64,000 nt of DNA. Source: a virus. Where the stretch lies: positions 1-64,000 of the IMG/VR virus record IMGVR_UViG_3300022752_003600, one strand, 5' to 3'. Of this stretch, positions 40,314 to 49,100 are shown piece by piece. Under the pieces are notes generated by a model, which saw nothing but the letters and a program-made list of their open reading frames with translations, ran no database searches and was not told where the DNA came from. Made by a program: the position numbers and the translations under genes. Numbering within the stretch: position 1 is the stretch's first letter; every line of letters begins with the position of its first letter.

Positions 40314-41465
40314 CTACAGCGGATTGCCGGGCTCAAGGGTGATCGCGTCGACAATTGACGTCGCGAGCGAGATCTTGAGGTTACCTGAGCAGATGTATGC
40401 GGTCTCTGTCTCGCCAGGAAAAAGCGGGTGTGGCCTTGATGCGTACAGGTCATACGTACCTGGGTCAACCTTGCCCAAGATTGGAAACGCATCTGCGTAG
40501 CTTACGGTGACCTTGATCTTTGTGTCACTCTCTAAGAACTGAACTGCAGACAAGTCAAGTTCTTTTGATCGAGACTCAGCGAAGTTTCTTACCGTCACAG
40601 AAGGCAACCAGCCCGGCTCGTCGACAAGAAACTCAGCGTTGATCTTGTCCAGCGCGATCGTCATCGAGCCGTAGGTGTGCTGCGAGACCGCGATGTCGAG
40701 CAGACTCTTGCCAAGCTTGGCGGCCTTAGGCGTGTAGGTGCGCGCACGCGGTACGTCAGGGTTGAACACCCGTGCGCGCGCTCGAGCGCCGTCCGGGTTC
40801 ACTGACTTGAGGAATAGGTCGACCGTGTAGACACCGGTGCGCAGCTCTTGGATAAACTCCTGGCTGTCGAGGACCGTGTACGAGACGCCCTGGCGCGACA
40901 CAGACGTCACGCGCGCCGGTAGGTCGCAGTCCTCGCCGGACCAAAGCTTGATGAACTGGATCGCCATGTACTTTGCGGCCTGACGCCCAAGCTCTGGTGC
41001 CTGCGCGCCGTAGGTGTATGTCACCTCGATGTCGCACGGCGCCCACGGGACGCCCTGCGTGGCCTGGATTGTCGAGTGGTCGACAAGGTAGTAGTTTGCC
41101 GGCGAGATCTGCTCGCCGGCGCGGTTGCGGATGTTGTGGATCTCGATGACAGGCCGTCCGCGCAGCCGCAATCGCGACTGCGGTGTCAAGCCGTCGCTCG
41201 TCACGTCGACGTAGTTGTTGAAGTCCTGGTATGGGATGTTGTACACGTTGCCGTTGAGTAGCTCGGCCGTGAAGTTGCGCTCAGATGCTCCGTACCTGTA
41301 GCGGCGGGTTGTGCAGATGTAGCGCTCGGTGACGGTGTTGATCCCGGAGTATTTTCTTCCAGACATCGCCCACAGAAGCTGCGACGCTGACTTGCATGCC
41401 TGGTACGAAAACTCGCTGTTTGCATATTCTCCGAGCTCGCTTGGTGTTATCCAGAGGTTTGACAT
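40314..41465 (-). CDS. Head-tail connector-like structural protein
   Basis: The 383-residue protein starts MSNLWITPSELGEYANSEFS, an adaptor-like N-terminal helix bundle (YQACKSASQLLWAMSGRKYS), then a β-rich insert and QAAKYMAIQFIKLWSGEDCD with RVTSVSRQGVSYTVLDSQEF, features of gp15/gp6-like head-tail adaptors. A ~150-residue C-terminal β-domain (~225-383; YGSMTIALDKINAEFLVDEP) is extra relative to the usual ~110-150-residue adaptors. It probably joins the portal to the neck. Confidence 0.65.
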   Translation of the reverse strand: MSNLWITPSELGEYANSEFSYQACKSASQLLWAMSGRKYSGINTVTERYICTTRRYRYGASERNFTAELLNGNVYNIPYQDFNNYVDVTSDGLTPQSRLRLRGRPVIEIHNIRNRAGEQISPANYYLVDHSTIQATQGVPWAPCDIEVTYTYGAQAPELGRQAAKYMAIQFIKLWSGEDCDLPARVTSVSRQGVSYTVLDSQEFIQELRTGVYTVDLFLKSVNPDGARARARVFNPDVPRARTYTPKAAKLGKSLLDIAVSQHTYGSMTIALDKINAEFLVDEPGWLPSVTVRNFAESRSKELDLSAVQFLESDTKIKVTVSYADAFPILGKVDPGTYDLYASRPHPLFPGETETAYICSGNLKISLATSIVDAITLEPGNPL

Positions 41466-41497
41466 CTGCTGAGCTGTCCTTTACGCTGGTGTGACTA

Positions 41498-41541
41498 GCG
41501 GACGGCGCGCTAGTGACACTGCACTGTTGCGCGCCGCCCGC
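41498..41541 (-). terminator. Strong hairpin after the major tail gene
   Basis: Arms 41498-41510 and 41529-41541 pair as 4 + 8 bp of almost pure GC with one mismatch; the 18-nt loop holds a further AGTG/CACT pair. It lies between the major tail gene stop and the connector start. There is no U-run, so it is a U-less terminator or an mRNA end protector that keeps tail-tube mRNA abundant. Confidence 0.5.
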
Positions 41542-41551
41542 TTGTCGAAGG

Positions 41552-42598
41552 TCAGGAGGTCGGATCCTCCGTTGACGCGATGATGAAGTCCACCGCGTTG
41601 TCGGCATTGTAGTCGACGTTTCCTGGTACGTTGTACGAGGTCGTCGACCCCTGCGACAAGAAGTCGCTGACCAGTCGGCCGTTGGCGTAGACCACCGCGG
41701 TGCCGCTGTCGGCTGTCGAGCCGATTGTGCCGCTTGTCGACGTGGTGTACGTGAACGTCGTGCTTGACGGCGTACCTGTGACCGTGTATGTCCCGTTGAG
41801 CGCTGTCGTCGTCAAGCCAGCGACCTCAACAGTGTCACCGGTCTCAAACTCGTGCGCGTTGGACGTCGTGACCGTCGCGGTCGAACCCGTGCGTGCGACG
41901 TTGCTGACCGTCTCGGTGAGGTCGCCGTGCCACGAGTAGAAGCCCTTGCGGCCTGTCGGTGCCCACGATGAGCGGGCGTATGAGTACGCGCGCTCTGTCG
42001 CCGCAGCAAACTCCCAGCGGTCATCAAGGCCGTTGCTGAAGTTGACGTTGCCGAGGCCGTAGCCCTCAAACGTTGTCGCGAGCATGCCGTTCTCGATCAC
42101 GCGGTCGCCTGACTGGCGAAGCTTGCAGTACGGAAACACCCAGTGGAAGTACGGGCGTGTCGCCGCACGGCGGCCGTCGGCCACTGCAAACGACCAGCAC
42201 TCAATCGCGACGCCGAAGCCCGACGGGTCATCACCGACCGCCGGTGCCGACCAGCCGATGCTCTGGCGGTCAGGCGATGCGAACGTGCCGAGGTTCTTGC
42301 GAAGCAAGAGACCGCCCGAGATGAGCTGCGTCAGCTCCGGGTCCGGCTCACAGATCGCGAGCTCCATCGTGATGCGCTTGAAGGTGTTCGGCGCCTTGTA
42401 CGACACACAGATCGTGCCGTCCGCTGACTTTTCGATGATCTCATCGCCTTCCTCGTACTCCGGCGTGAACGACATGCGCATGAACGCGCTTGTCGTGTAG
42501 CTGTCGCCGTCGTTGTTGAGCAGGTTGCCCGACGCGTCAAGCCGCGTCACGCGGATCGCAACGCCCTGGATGCTTGCTGCGTAGTCTTGTGTTGCCAT
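41552..42598 (-). CDS. Major tail protein with a C-terminal FCCH-like module
   Basis: The 348-residue protein reads MATQDYAASIQGVAIRVTRL, FMRMSFTPEYEEGDEIIEKS, APNTFKRITMELAICEPDPE and LTQLISGGLLL, which I recognise from actinophage major tail (tube) proteins. Residues ~245-320 are an inserted β-module (STATVTTSNAHEFETGDTV...TTFTYTT), probably displayed on the tube surface. AAGGAG lies 9 nt before the ATG. Its place before the connector genes rather than after the terminator protein is unusual among siphoviruses. Confidence 0.75.
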   Translation of the reverse strand: MATQDYAASIQGVAIRVTRLDASGNLLNNDGDSYTTSAFMRMSFTPEYEEGDEIIEKSADGTICVSYKAPNTFKRITMELAICEPDPELTQLISGGLLLRKNLGTFASPDRQSIGWSAPAVGDDPSGFGVAIECWSFAVADGRRAATRPYFHWVFPYCKLRQSGDRVIENGMLATTFEGYGLGNVNFSNGLDDRWEFAAATERAYSYARSSWAPTGRKGFYSWHGDLTETVSNVARTGSTATVTTSNAHEFETGDTVEVAGLTTTALNGTYTVTGTPSSTTFTYTTSTSGTIGSTADSGTAVVYANGRLVSDFLSQGSTTSYNVPGNVDYNADNAVDFIIASTEDPTS

Positions 42599-42634
42599 GT
42601 GGAGTTGCTCCTTGGTGACTAGTTCTTCGTAATC

Positions 42635-43504
42635 TTACACCGAGAGGTCAACCCTGATCGCGAGGTGAATAGTCGCGTCAAAGTAGACCGCCGCCGGTCG
42701 AATTGCCTTTATTCTCATGTCGTTCTGGTTTCCGGAGACATTGTAGGCTTGAGAGAGGTTGTCGTTGACGACGTCAATGTCTCCGAGGTAGATCTTCACC
42801 GTGCCCGTGCCATATATCCACTTGTTTGTGGCCGTCGGCGTCTCGTTTGCGTCTCCAGCAGGGCCCTGTCCGGTGTACCCTGAGCCGATGATGATTGGAG
42901 TGCCAGAGACTGTCTCAATTCGGCCGTCTTCCTTGTGGAAGAGCATGTAGTTCGCCGAGAGGATCGCGGCCGTGTCGCGGGTCATGTGAATGACGCCGCG
43001 TTCGCCGCACGGAGAGTCTAGTCCGATCCGGTGCTCAAGAAGTGCGAGCGCACGCGCCGCACTGAGCGCGGTGCCGCCGTTAAGCACGGTTGCGCTTGCA
43101 TCTGACAACGCCAGGTTTGCGTGACTCTCACCCTTGCGGATCGCGCCCGTCCAAAGCTCGTTTTCAAGCGACTTTTGCGTGACGCCCTCGACCTGCTTTG
43201 TGAGCTTGTCGATGCGGTCGATGCCTAAGAAGCCAAGCGTTGAGCGGACCTCCTCAACCTCGATGAAGAACGGCTTGATCTCGGTGTAGTACGTCGGAGT
43301 CGCGTCTGACGCGATCGTCTGGCTCGTCGTGTCTGTGTCGTCCCACAGCTTGGCTGAGTACAGCGACGTGTCCCACTCCTGTGAGAAACCGCGGATCCAG
43401 CGGTCTTCGTTCGTTGAGCTCTCTGGCTTTACGACGGAAAGAATGCCGTAGTCTGGCGGCGTGATTGCTGGAGCTTTTACTACTCCGTTTGTTGGAAAAG
43501 CCAT
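42635..43504 (-). CDS. Second capsid-like head protein (tentative HK97-fold)
   Basis: The 289-residue protein has EVEEVRSTLGFLGIDRIDKL with KQVEGVTQKSLENELWTGAI (spine-helix-like), ALALLEHRIGLDSPCGERGV, HMTRDTAAILSANYMLFHKE, and TVSGTPIIIGSGYTGQGP followed by WIYGTGTVKIYLGDIDVV, the P- and A-domain order of HK97-type capsids. It is much shorter than the main capsid protein and has no delta domain. It could be a pentamer-specific capsid subunit or a minor head protein. AAAGG lies 6 nt before its ATG. Confidence 0.5.
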   Translation of the reverse strand: MAFPTNGVVKAPAITPPDYGILSVVKPESSTNEDRWIRGFSQEWDTSLYSAKLWDDTDTTSQTIASDATPTYYTEIKPFFIEVEEVRSTLGFLGIDRIDKLTKQVEGVTQKSLENELWTGAIRKGESHANLALSDASATVLNGGTALSAARALALLEHRIGLDSPCGERGVIHMTRDTAAILSANYMLFHKEDGRIETVSGTPIIIGSGYTGQGPAGDANETPTATNKWIYGTGTVKIYLGDIDVVNDNLSQAYNVSGNQNDMRIKAIRPAAVYFDATIHLAIRVDLSV

Positions 43505-43536
43505 CTCGTGCCTTTGCGTGTCGGTTGCCGGACCTT

Positions 43537-43542
43537 ATTCTA
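43537..43542 (-). promoter_or_regulatory. Candidate -10 TAGAAT before the second head gene
   Basis: The minus strand reads GGT-TAGAAT just below the capsid-gene hairpin and 32 bp upstream of the ATG at 43504. The hexamer is good; there is no TG extension and no clear -35. It may restart transcription after the hairpin. Confidence 0.3.
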
Positions 43543-43550
43543 ACCGAACT

Positions 43551-43583
43551 GCGGAGGAGCCTGGTTTCCCAGGACTCCCCCGC
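43551..43583 (-). terminator. Hairpin with GAAA tetraloop after the capsid gene
   Basis: Minus-strand arms pair as 14 bp with one G·U and one bulged T around a GAAA tetraloop, an exceptionally stable fold. It lies 28 bp past the capsid stop. No U-run follows. It is likely a U-less terminator or 3'-end stabiliser ensuring excess capsid mRNA. Confidence 0.65.
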
Positions 43584-43610
43584 ATCCGATTTCTTACCTA
43601 CCGAGTTGGA

Positions 43611-45482
43611 TTAGAACTCGATGGCTGCGGCTGCCGCACCGCCAGTCGTGTCACGGAGGGCTGCTGCCACGCCGTTGACCGCGATGGTCGATGTGATCGC
43701 CAGGGACTCGATGCCGACGAACGCGACGCCTTCGAAGGTCTCAACGAACATCTTGTAGTCGTTGGTCCCGACGAGTGTCGAGTCGCGGATGATGCCCAGG
43801 TCCAGGGTGCCGCCGTCGAGGAACAGGAAGCTGCCCTCGGCGAAGAGGTACCACTTGAACGAGTCAGCGAACTCGACGAGCGACGTTGCGCCCTGCGAGC
43901 CGAACACGTTCTGGTCCGGTGTGAATGTCACGTTGACGCCGCGCGATGCGAGGTAACCCTCGACTTCGCCTGTGGCGTTGAGCGTGCTGTCACCAGGCAT
44001 GTTGAGGGCGAGGTCAGCGACCATCGCGTCCTTCACCCATGCCGGCGCGATCATGCGCAACGGGGCGTCTGTGGCCATGCGATGACGCGAGCGGTATGCC
44101 GCCGCGGCGCGACCGACGTTGACGAGGAAGTCGCGAGCGAAGCCCATGAGGGAGCTTGTCGTGACGGCCGTCGAGGCATCGTTGATCTTGCCGAGGAGGT
44201 ATTGCTCAGCTTCACGAGCGTGCTGGATCAGACCGAGCTCGTTGTGGCGAGCGATCAGTTCCGGGTACGCGCGTGTCATCAGGTTACCGAACTGCAGTTG
44301 CAGCGTGACGGCGTCGGTCGCGACGGTGTTCTCCGTTGCGGCGGCGACTGTCAGGCTGGTCTTGACATCGGTGCCAGGGCTGGTGTCTGTGGCGTTTGTC
44401 CACACACCCACCGCGCTGCCGTAGCTCGAGAGCACGGGCGGTGTGATGAAGCGGATACCACCGCGGTCGGCCGAGAACTTCGGCAGCGCGTCGCGCACGG
44501 GGCGCTCCGTTGTGCCGAGACCGAAGATCTCGTAGCGGACCTCGTACGGAGCCGAGTGTCCGCCTGAGGCAACGAGGGCCTCAGGGCCTGTGACGGCCTG
44601 GACTTTCGCCCAGTTGGACTCGGCATCCTGCGTGAGGATGCGCTCTTCCGGGTAGTGGGTGCTGAACGAGGCAACGATGTGCTGCTCGCCGTCACCGCCG
44701 TTGACGCGGCGGAGACCATGCAAACGCTTGGCCATCGCCTCGGCAACTTCCTTCATGTCGTTGATCGGGCTGCCCGCGGTGTAGCCGGGGATGTCCGCGC
44801 CGGCGGTGATTGTCACCGGGGCGGGTTCCGACTTGACCTTGGGAGCGTGATCAGCCGGTGCCTGGAAGGTTGTGACTTCCGCGACCTCGGTCTTCTCTTC
44901 GTTAGCTGCTGAGCTCACGACTGTTTCTGCTTCCTGCGCCTCTGGCGCACTTGTTGATGTTGCTGTTGCTTGTTCTGTCACTGCTGCTTCGGCCTCGGCT
45001 GGAGCCTCGACAACTGCCTCAGCGACAGGTGCTGCCGCTGCTTCAGCTGCCGGCTGCGCCGGTGCTTCTGCTGTTTCGGTCGAAAGTTCGGCGGCTACTT
45101 CAGTCGCTGTCGACGCTTCTGCCATTGGAGCAGGCATTTCCTCTTCTTCTTCCTTTTCCTCAGCGGGCATTTCCTCTGGGGCTTCGGCTTCAGGGGCCTC
45201 TTCTGCTTCTGGCATCTCCATGTCACCCTCACCGCCCTTGACTCGGGCCGCGGCTTCGGCTGCGCGTGCGGCAAGCTCTTGAGCCTGTGCCTCACGACGC
45301 TTAGCCTCTGCGCGAACCGTGTCGAGCATGTCGGCAAGTTGTGTCATGTTGTCGACGGACTGAGGAGTCGGCTCTTCGCCTTCGACCTTCTCAAACGTCG
45401 AAACGATTTCGTTCTGCAGGGCGGCGAGTTGCTCGTCCGACAGCTCCGTGATCGTGTCGATCTGTGTTTTGATTTGGTCCAC
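43611..45482 (-). CDS. Major capsid protein with N-terminal scaffold/delta domain
   Basis: The 623-residue protein starts with GTG and a GAGGAGG ribosome site. Residues 1-85 are helical (TELSDEQLAALQNEIVSTFE; AKRREAQAQELAARAAEAAA). Residues ~85-215 are an acidic Ala/Glu/Pro stretch. From ~225 an HK97 fold follows: IPGYTAGSPINDMKEVAEAM, FITPPVLSSYGSAVGVWTNA, LQLQFGNLMTRAYPELIARH, LIQHAREAEQYLLGKINDAS, MIAPAWVKDAMVADLALNMP, and VTFTPDQNVFGSQGATSLVE. The N-terminal ~215 residues are the likely scaffold, removed by the prohead protease encoded two genes upstream. Confidence 0.9.
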   Translation of the reverse strand: MDQIKTQIDTITELSDEQLAALQNEIVSTFEKVEGEEPTPQSVDNMTQLADMLDTVRAEAKRREAQAQELAARAAEAAARVKGGEGDMEMPEAEEAPEAEAPEEMPAEEKEEEEEMPAPMAEASTATEVAAELSTETAEAPAQPAAEAAAAPVAEAVVEAPAEAEAAVTEQATATSTSAPEAQEAETVVSSAANEEKTEVAEVTTFQAPADHAPKVKSEPAPVTITAGADIPGYTAGSPINDMKEVAEAMAKRLHGLRRVNGGDGEQHIVASFSTHYPEERILTQDAESNWAKVQAVTGPEALVASGGHSAPYEVRYEIFGLGTTERPVRDALPKFSADRGGIRFITPPVLSSYGSAVGVWTNATDTSPGTDVKTSLTVAAATENTVATDAVTLQLQFGNLMTRAYPELIARHNELGLIQHAREAEQYLLGKINDASTAVTTSSLMGFARDFLVNVGRAAAAYRSRHRMATDAPLRMIAPAWVKDAMVADLALNMPGDSTLNATGEVEGYLASRGVNVTFTPDQNVFGSQGATSLVEFADSFKWYLFAEGSFLFLDGGTLDLGIIRDSTLVGTNDYKMFVETFEGVAFVGIESLAITSTIAVNGVAAALRDTTGGAAAAAIEF

Positions 45483-45588
45483 TGTCCCTCCTCGGGTCAG
45501 TCAGTTGTGCAGCCGCGGATGCGGACTACTTTGGATGGGTCACGGAGAGGGACTATGCGCAACAGCGCCAGGCGCTCACCTAATGTCA

Positions 45589-45597
45589 ACTATAGCA
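45589..45597 (-). promoter_or_regulatory. Candidate extended -10 promoter, TGCTATAGT, before the capsid gene
   Basis: The longest gene-free gap of the minus-strand block (45483-45602, 120 bp) carries TGC-TATAGT near its upstream end. A perfect 6-bp inverted repeat (AGCGCC/GGCGCT, 45565-45577) lies just downstream in the would-be leader and could be an operator or leader hairpin. The ~100-nt leader is long compared with other genes here. Confidence 0.5.
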
Positions 45598-45602
45598 CGA
45601 GT

Positions 45603-46154
45603 TCAAGTAAGCAATCGCAACAGTTTTGACATCTCGCCGGAGACCTCTCCATGCGACAAGACGTCATTGCCAGACTGATACGTCCGAAGCTTCTGTGACG
45701 CGACGTCTGCGTCCTTCTTGCCGATCTTTTCCTCAACCCTCTGCATCATGTCTTTCATGAGGTCTCGAAGCACCGGCGGCAGGTCGCTGAACCGGACCTT
45801 CTGGGTCTCCTGGCCGAACGGCAGCGGTAGGTTGGCCATGACCTCTCCAAGAGCTCTCGCGGCCTCGCGGACGTTCTCTACCGAGTCAGCGTTGAGAGCT
45901 CCGCTGTCGAGGCGCTCAAAGATCTTTCGAAGCTCTGCCGCGGCGCTATATGCCGCCGCGTAGTTTCCCGCGTCGTCTAGGTTCTCGGCCTCCTCGATCT
46001 TGCTGATCGCGTCGTCGAGACCTGTCCTGCCGAGGTCTTCCTTGATGCGGGCGAGCACCTGGCGGAACTTACCCTTGGCGTCACGGGGCTGCGTCTTGCC
46101 GGAGACGTAGATCCCCGGCTTTCTTGCAAACTCTCCTAGGTGCCTCTCAGCCAC
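45603..46154 (-). CDS. Hypothetical head-assembly protein
   Basis: A 183-residue helical protein with GTG start and AGAGGA 9 nt upstream. Segments such as RIKEDLGRTGLDDAISKIEE, YAAAYSAAAELRKIFERL and LRDLMKDMMQRVEEKIGKKD suggest coiled-coil character. Placed between the protease polyprotein and the capsid gene, it may be an additional scaffold or protease-associated factor. No family recognised. Confidence 0.6.
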   Translation of the reverse strand: MAERHLGEFARKPGIYVSGKTQPRDAKGKFRQVLARIKEDLGRTGLDDAISKIEEAENLDDAGNYAAAYSAAAELRKIFERLDSGALNADSVENVREAARALGEVMANLPLPFGQETQKVRFSDLPPVLRDLMKDMMQRVEEKIGKKDADVASQKLRTYQSGNDVLSHGEVSGEMSKLLRLLT

Positions 46155-46159
46155 TCGAG

Positions 46160-49100
46160 TCAGTCCTCTTTTGCGCTCTTTGGCGCCTCTTCCCAGTTCT
46201 CTGGGATCAAGTCGCTCTTGCCGAGCGCGCGTGCGCGCTTGACGATGTGGCGTCGAACCTTCGCCCTGTCCTCTGGGTTCGCTCGGCCGTACGCCTGGAT
46301 CGCGTTCTTCAGGTCACTGGTGTTGCGGATCGGGTACGAGCCATCCGGCAGTGCCTTGCCTGTCTTTGCAAGTCGCTCGCGCACCTTCGGTGAGATGTCC
46401 GCGAACTGCGCGATCTCCTTGGCGGACGCAACGCGGGCGCGAAGCTCATCGGTCGACACGTCATCTTCTTCGATGAACAGCGACGCCGTCTTCCACTTTT
46501 CCGGGACCAGGTCAGACTTGTCGAGCGCGCGTGCGCGCTTCATGATGTGTCGACGGATCGCGGCGCGCTTTGACTTCTTACCGCGGCCGTACGCTTGGAT
46601 CGCGTCCTTGAGCTCATCGACGTTGCGGATCGGGTACGAGCCGTCTGGCAGCGCCTTGCCTTCATCTGCGAGCTTGCGGCGCTTTGTCATCGGCATGTAG
46701 CCAGCCTCGTCATAGCCGACAGCCGACGCGACTCGCGCTGAAAGCTCCTCGGACTTTGCCGCAAGCTCGGCGGCGCGCTGCGCCTTAGCCTCTGCAAAGC
46801 GGGCCTTTGCGGCCTGCGCCTGCGCCTCGAGCGGTGCCTTAGTGATCTTCTCGACCTCCTCGAGTCGCTTGTTGAGGGCGAGCAGCGGGTCGTCTGCCTT
46901 CAGCTTGGCGAGGACAGCGGCGCCTGCCGCGACGAGAGCGTGCACCTTGCCAGAGGCCATGAGTGCGCGTGCGATCGGAAAACCAGGGACGTTGACCTGG
47001 CAGACCGCGACGAGCTCGAGCGAGCCGCGGATCGGGCGCCAGTCGCCTGACGGTGCCGAGGCGCGAAGCGCACGGACCTGCTCTGGAGTCGTGCCTGGGC
47101 GCAGTGCGCCGGCGACCCAGATGCCGTAAGAGTCTTCACCGGCGTGCACGTCGGCGATCGCGGACGCAGTGTCGTCGTAGTGCTTGACGGCGTCACGGGC
47201 GCTCGCCTCGAGCGGCGCGTGGCCACCGGCGAGCGTAAGCTGCCCGACGGCGTAGTCCTTGCCGTCATCGGCGCGGACGACTCCGGTGTGGAAGTACGCG
47301 TACTTGCTCTTGCTGCGTGGCGGCTTGGTGCCTGCGGTCATGCCGATGTGGTCGACGTGCCATGCCGCGATGTGGCCGAACACGCGACCTGCGTCGTCTA
47401 CGGTCAGCGGTGTCGGCTTGTCGAGCTTTGGGTCTGTAAACCAGCCTGCCGGCGGAACGACCGGGATCGACGCGGCGATCGCACCCGACGCCACGATTGA
47501 CTCTGCGGCGAGCGCGTCCATCTCTTCTGTGTATTCTCCGTCTGGAATCACGGTATCCTCCTGGATGACCTGAGGCGCGTACTCGACGGCCTCTGTTACT
47601 TGAATCTTACACTGCTCGAAGGCAGGCTTCGGCACGATTGTCACAGCCATCACGCGGGCCTTGGTGATGTTGATCTTGTCGCCGCCGATCTTGTCTGGCT
47701 TCTTGTCTCCACCAGCCACGTCGGCCGCCTTCTCTGAGTCGGCCTCAAACTGGTCGAGGTCCGCGGAGACGCCGCGCAAGAACCCAGACTTTACAAGCCG
47801 CTCTGCCTCGCGACCGTACGGACCGGAGTCAAACACGCCGGTAGCGTTTCCGATTCCTTGCTCAGTCCGCTCCATCGTGTCGATCCGACCGACCACGACA
47901 GAGCCGTTGTGCCCGTCACCGGTCTTGATCTGCCAAAGCAGCGGAAGTGGAAGCTCGCGCATCGCGATCGCGCCCTTGTTGAACTTACGTCCGTCGCCAG
48001 ACTCAATGTCTTCTGGAATTACGAGCGGTATGTAAAACGCACAGCCGTCAGGTCCGTCTGTGTAACCTCCGGCCGTGATGACGCGCGACGCGACGTCATT
48101 TGACTCGGCGTTGAGCGCCGCAAGCTGGATATACCGTTCTTCTGCAACGATTGAGTCAGTAGAGAACGCCTTGTTTCTGCCGAAGCCATAGATCTGCCTG
48201 TGCAACTTGTCTCCGGTCCAGAGGCCAGTCGCCTCTTTGTGCCGCAGCGCACAGTAGCCCTTGGCACGCGGACCCATGTACTTGACAAGGTGCCTGAAGC
48301 AGCGTGTCCAGTCACCCGGCGTGTTCCAGCGGATCTTCAGCGCGCCGCGGCCATACAGCCAGTACCGGCGCAGCTTCTCGGCGTTGCCACGGTTGCGGTC
48401 AAGGCCGCCCTTCGCGACGAGCGCACCGGCGTTGCCGCGGTTCTTGTCGATCCCTCCCTGCGCAAACTCCGCGCTCGACGTCATTGCGCCGTCGACTTGC
48501 TTGAGGACGTCTTCATACGTTGAGTTGTCGAGCGCGACGACCGGAGGCGGCGTCGGCGATGACAAGTCGGCGAGGATCTGCGTGTCTTGCTCCCACTTGC
48601 CGTCGACACGCTTGAACGTCATCGGCGACGGCATCATCGTCGACTTCGGCACGATCGCGACGAGGTCGAGCACGGCGCGTGGGTCGTCGGGTGACACGAG
48701 CGCGAGGTACATCGGCGGGACGTCACTCGTCTCTGGAGTCAGCGCCTTGCCGCGTTCTTTTCCTGTCGGAGCGTACTTTTCCGCGCCAGCTGACGTGATC
48801 GGGCTGTAGTACAGCGCGCTCTCTTTCTTGCGCTTGAAGAAGTCCTTGAGCATCGGGTGCTGCTTCGCGTCGAGGATCGTCTTCTTTCCAGAGCGCTCTT
48901 CGAGTCCCTTTCGGTACTCACTCGCCTCCGGCTCAGGCGCGTTGTCGCCGACCGGTTGCTGCGGCTTCGGCGTCTCAAAGCGCTCGGCCTGCTGCTTGTC
49001 GCGCATCGACTTCACCCACGCGGGGTAGTCATACAGCACGGTCCGGAGGTCTTCTGGCGACAGCGCAGGCAGCGCGCCTGGTATCTGCGCCTTCGGCCTG

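Noticed and set aside
43461-44567. A 368-codon plus-strand reading frame
   Set aside because: It is antisense to the capsid and second head genes, Arg/Cys/Val-rich, with no ribosome site or known domain.
44872-45629. Plus-strand Ser/Ala- and Cys/Phe-rich frames
   Set aside because: They are antisense to the low-complexity acidic region of the capsid scaffold domain.
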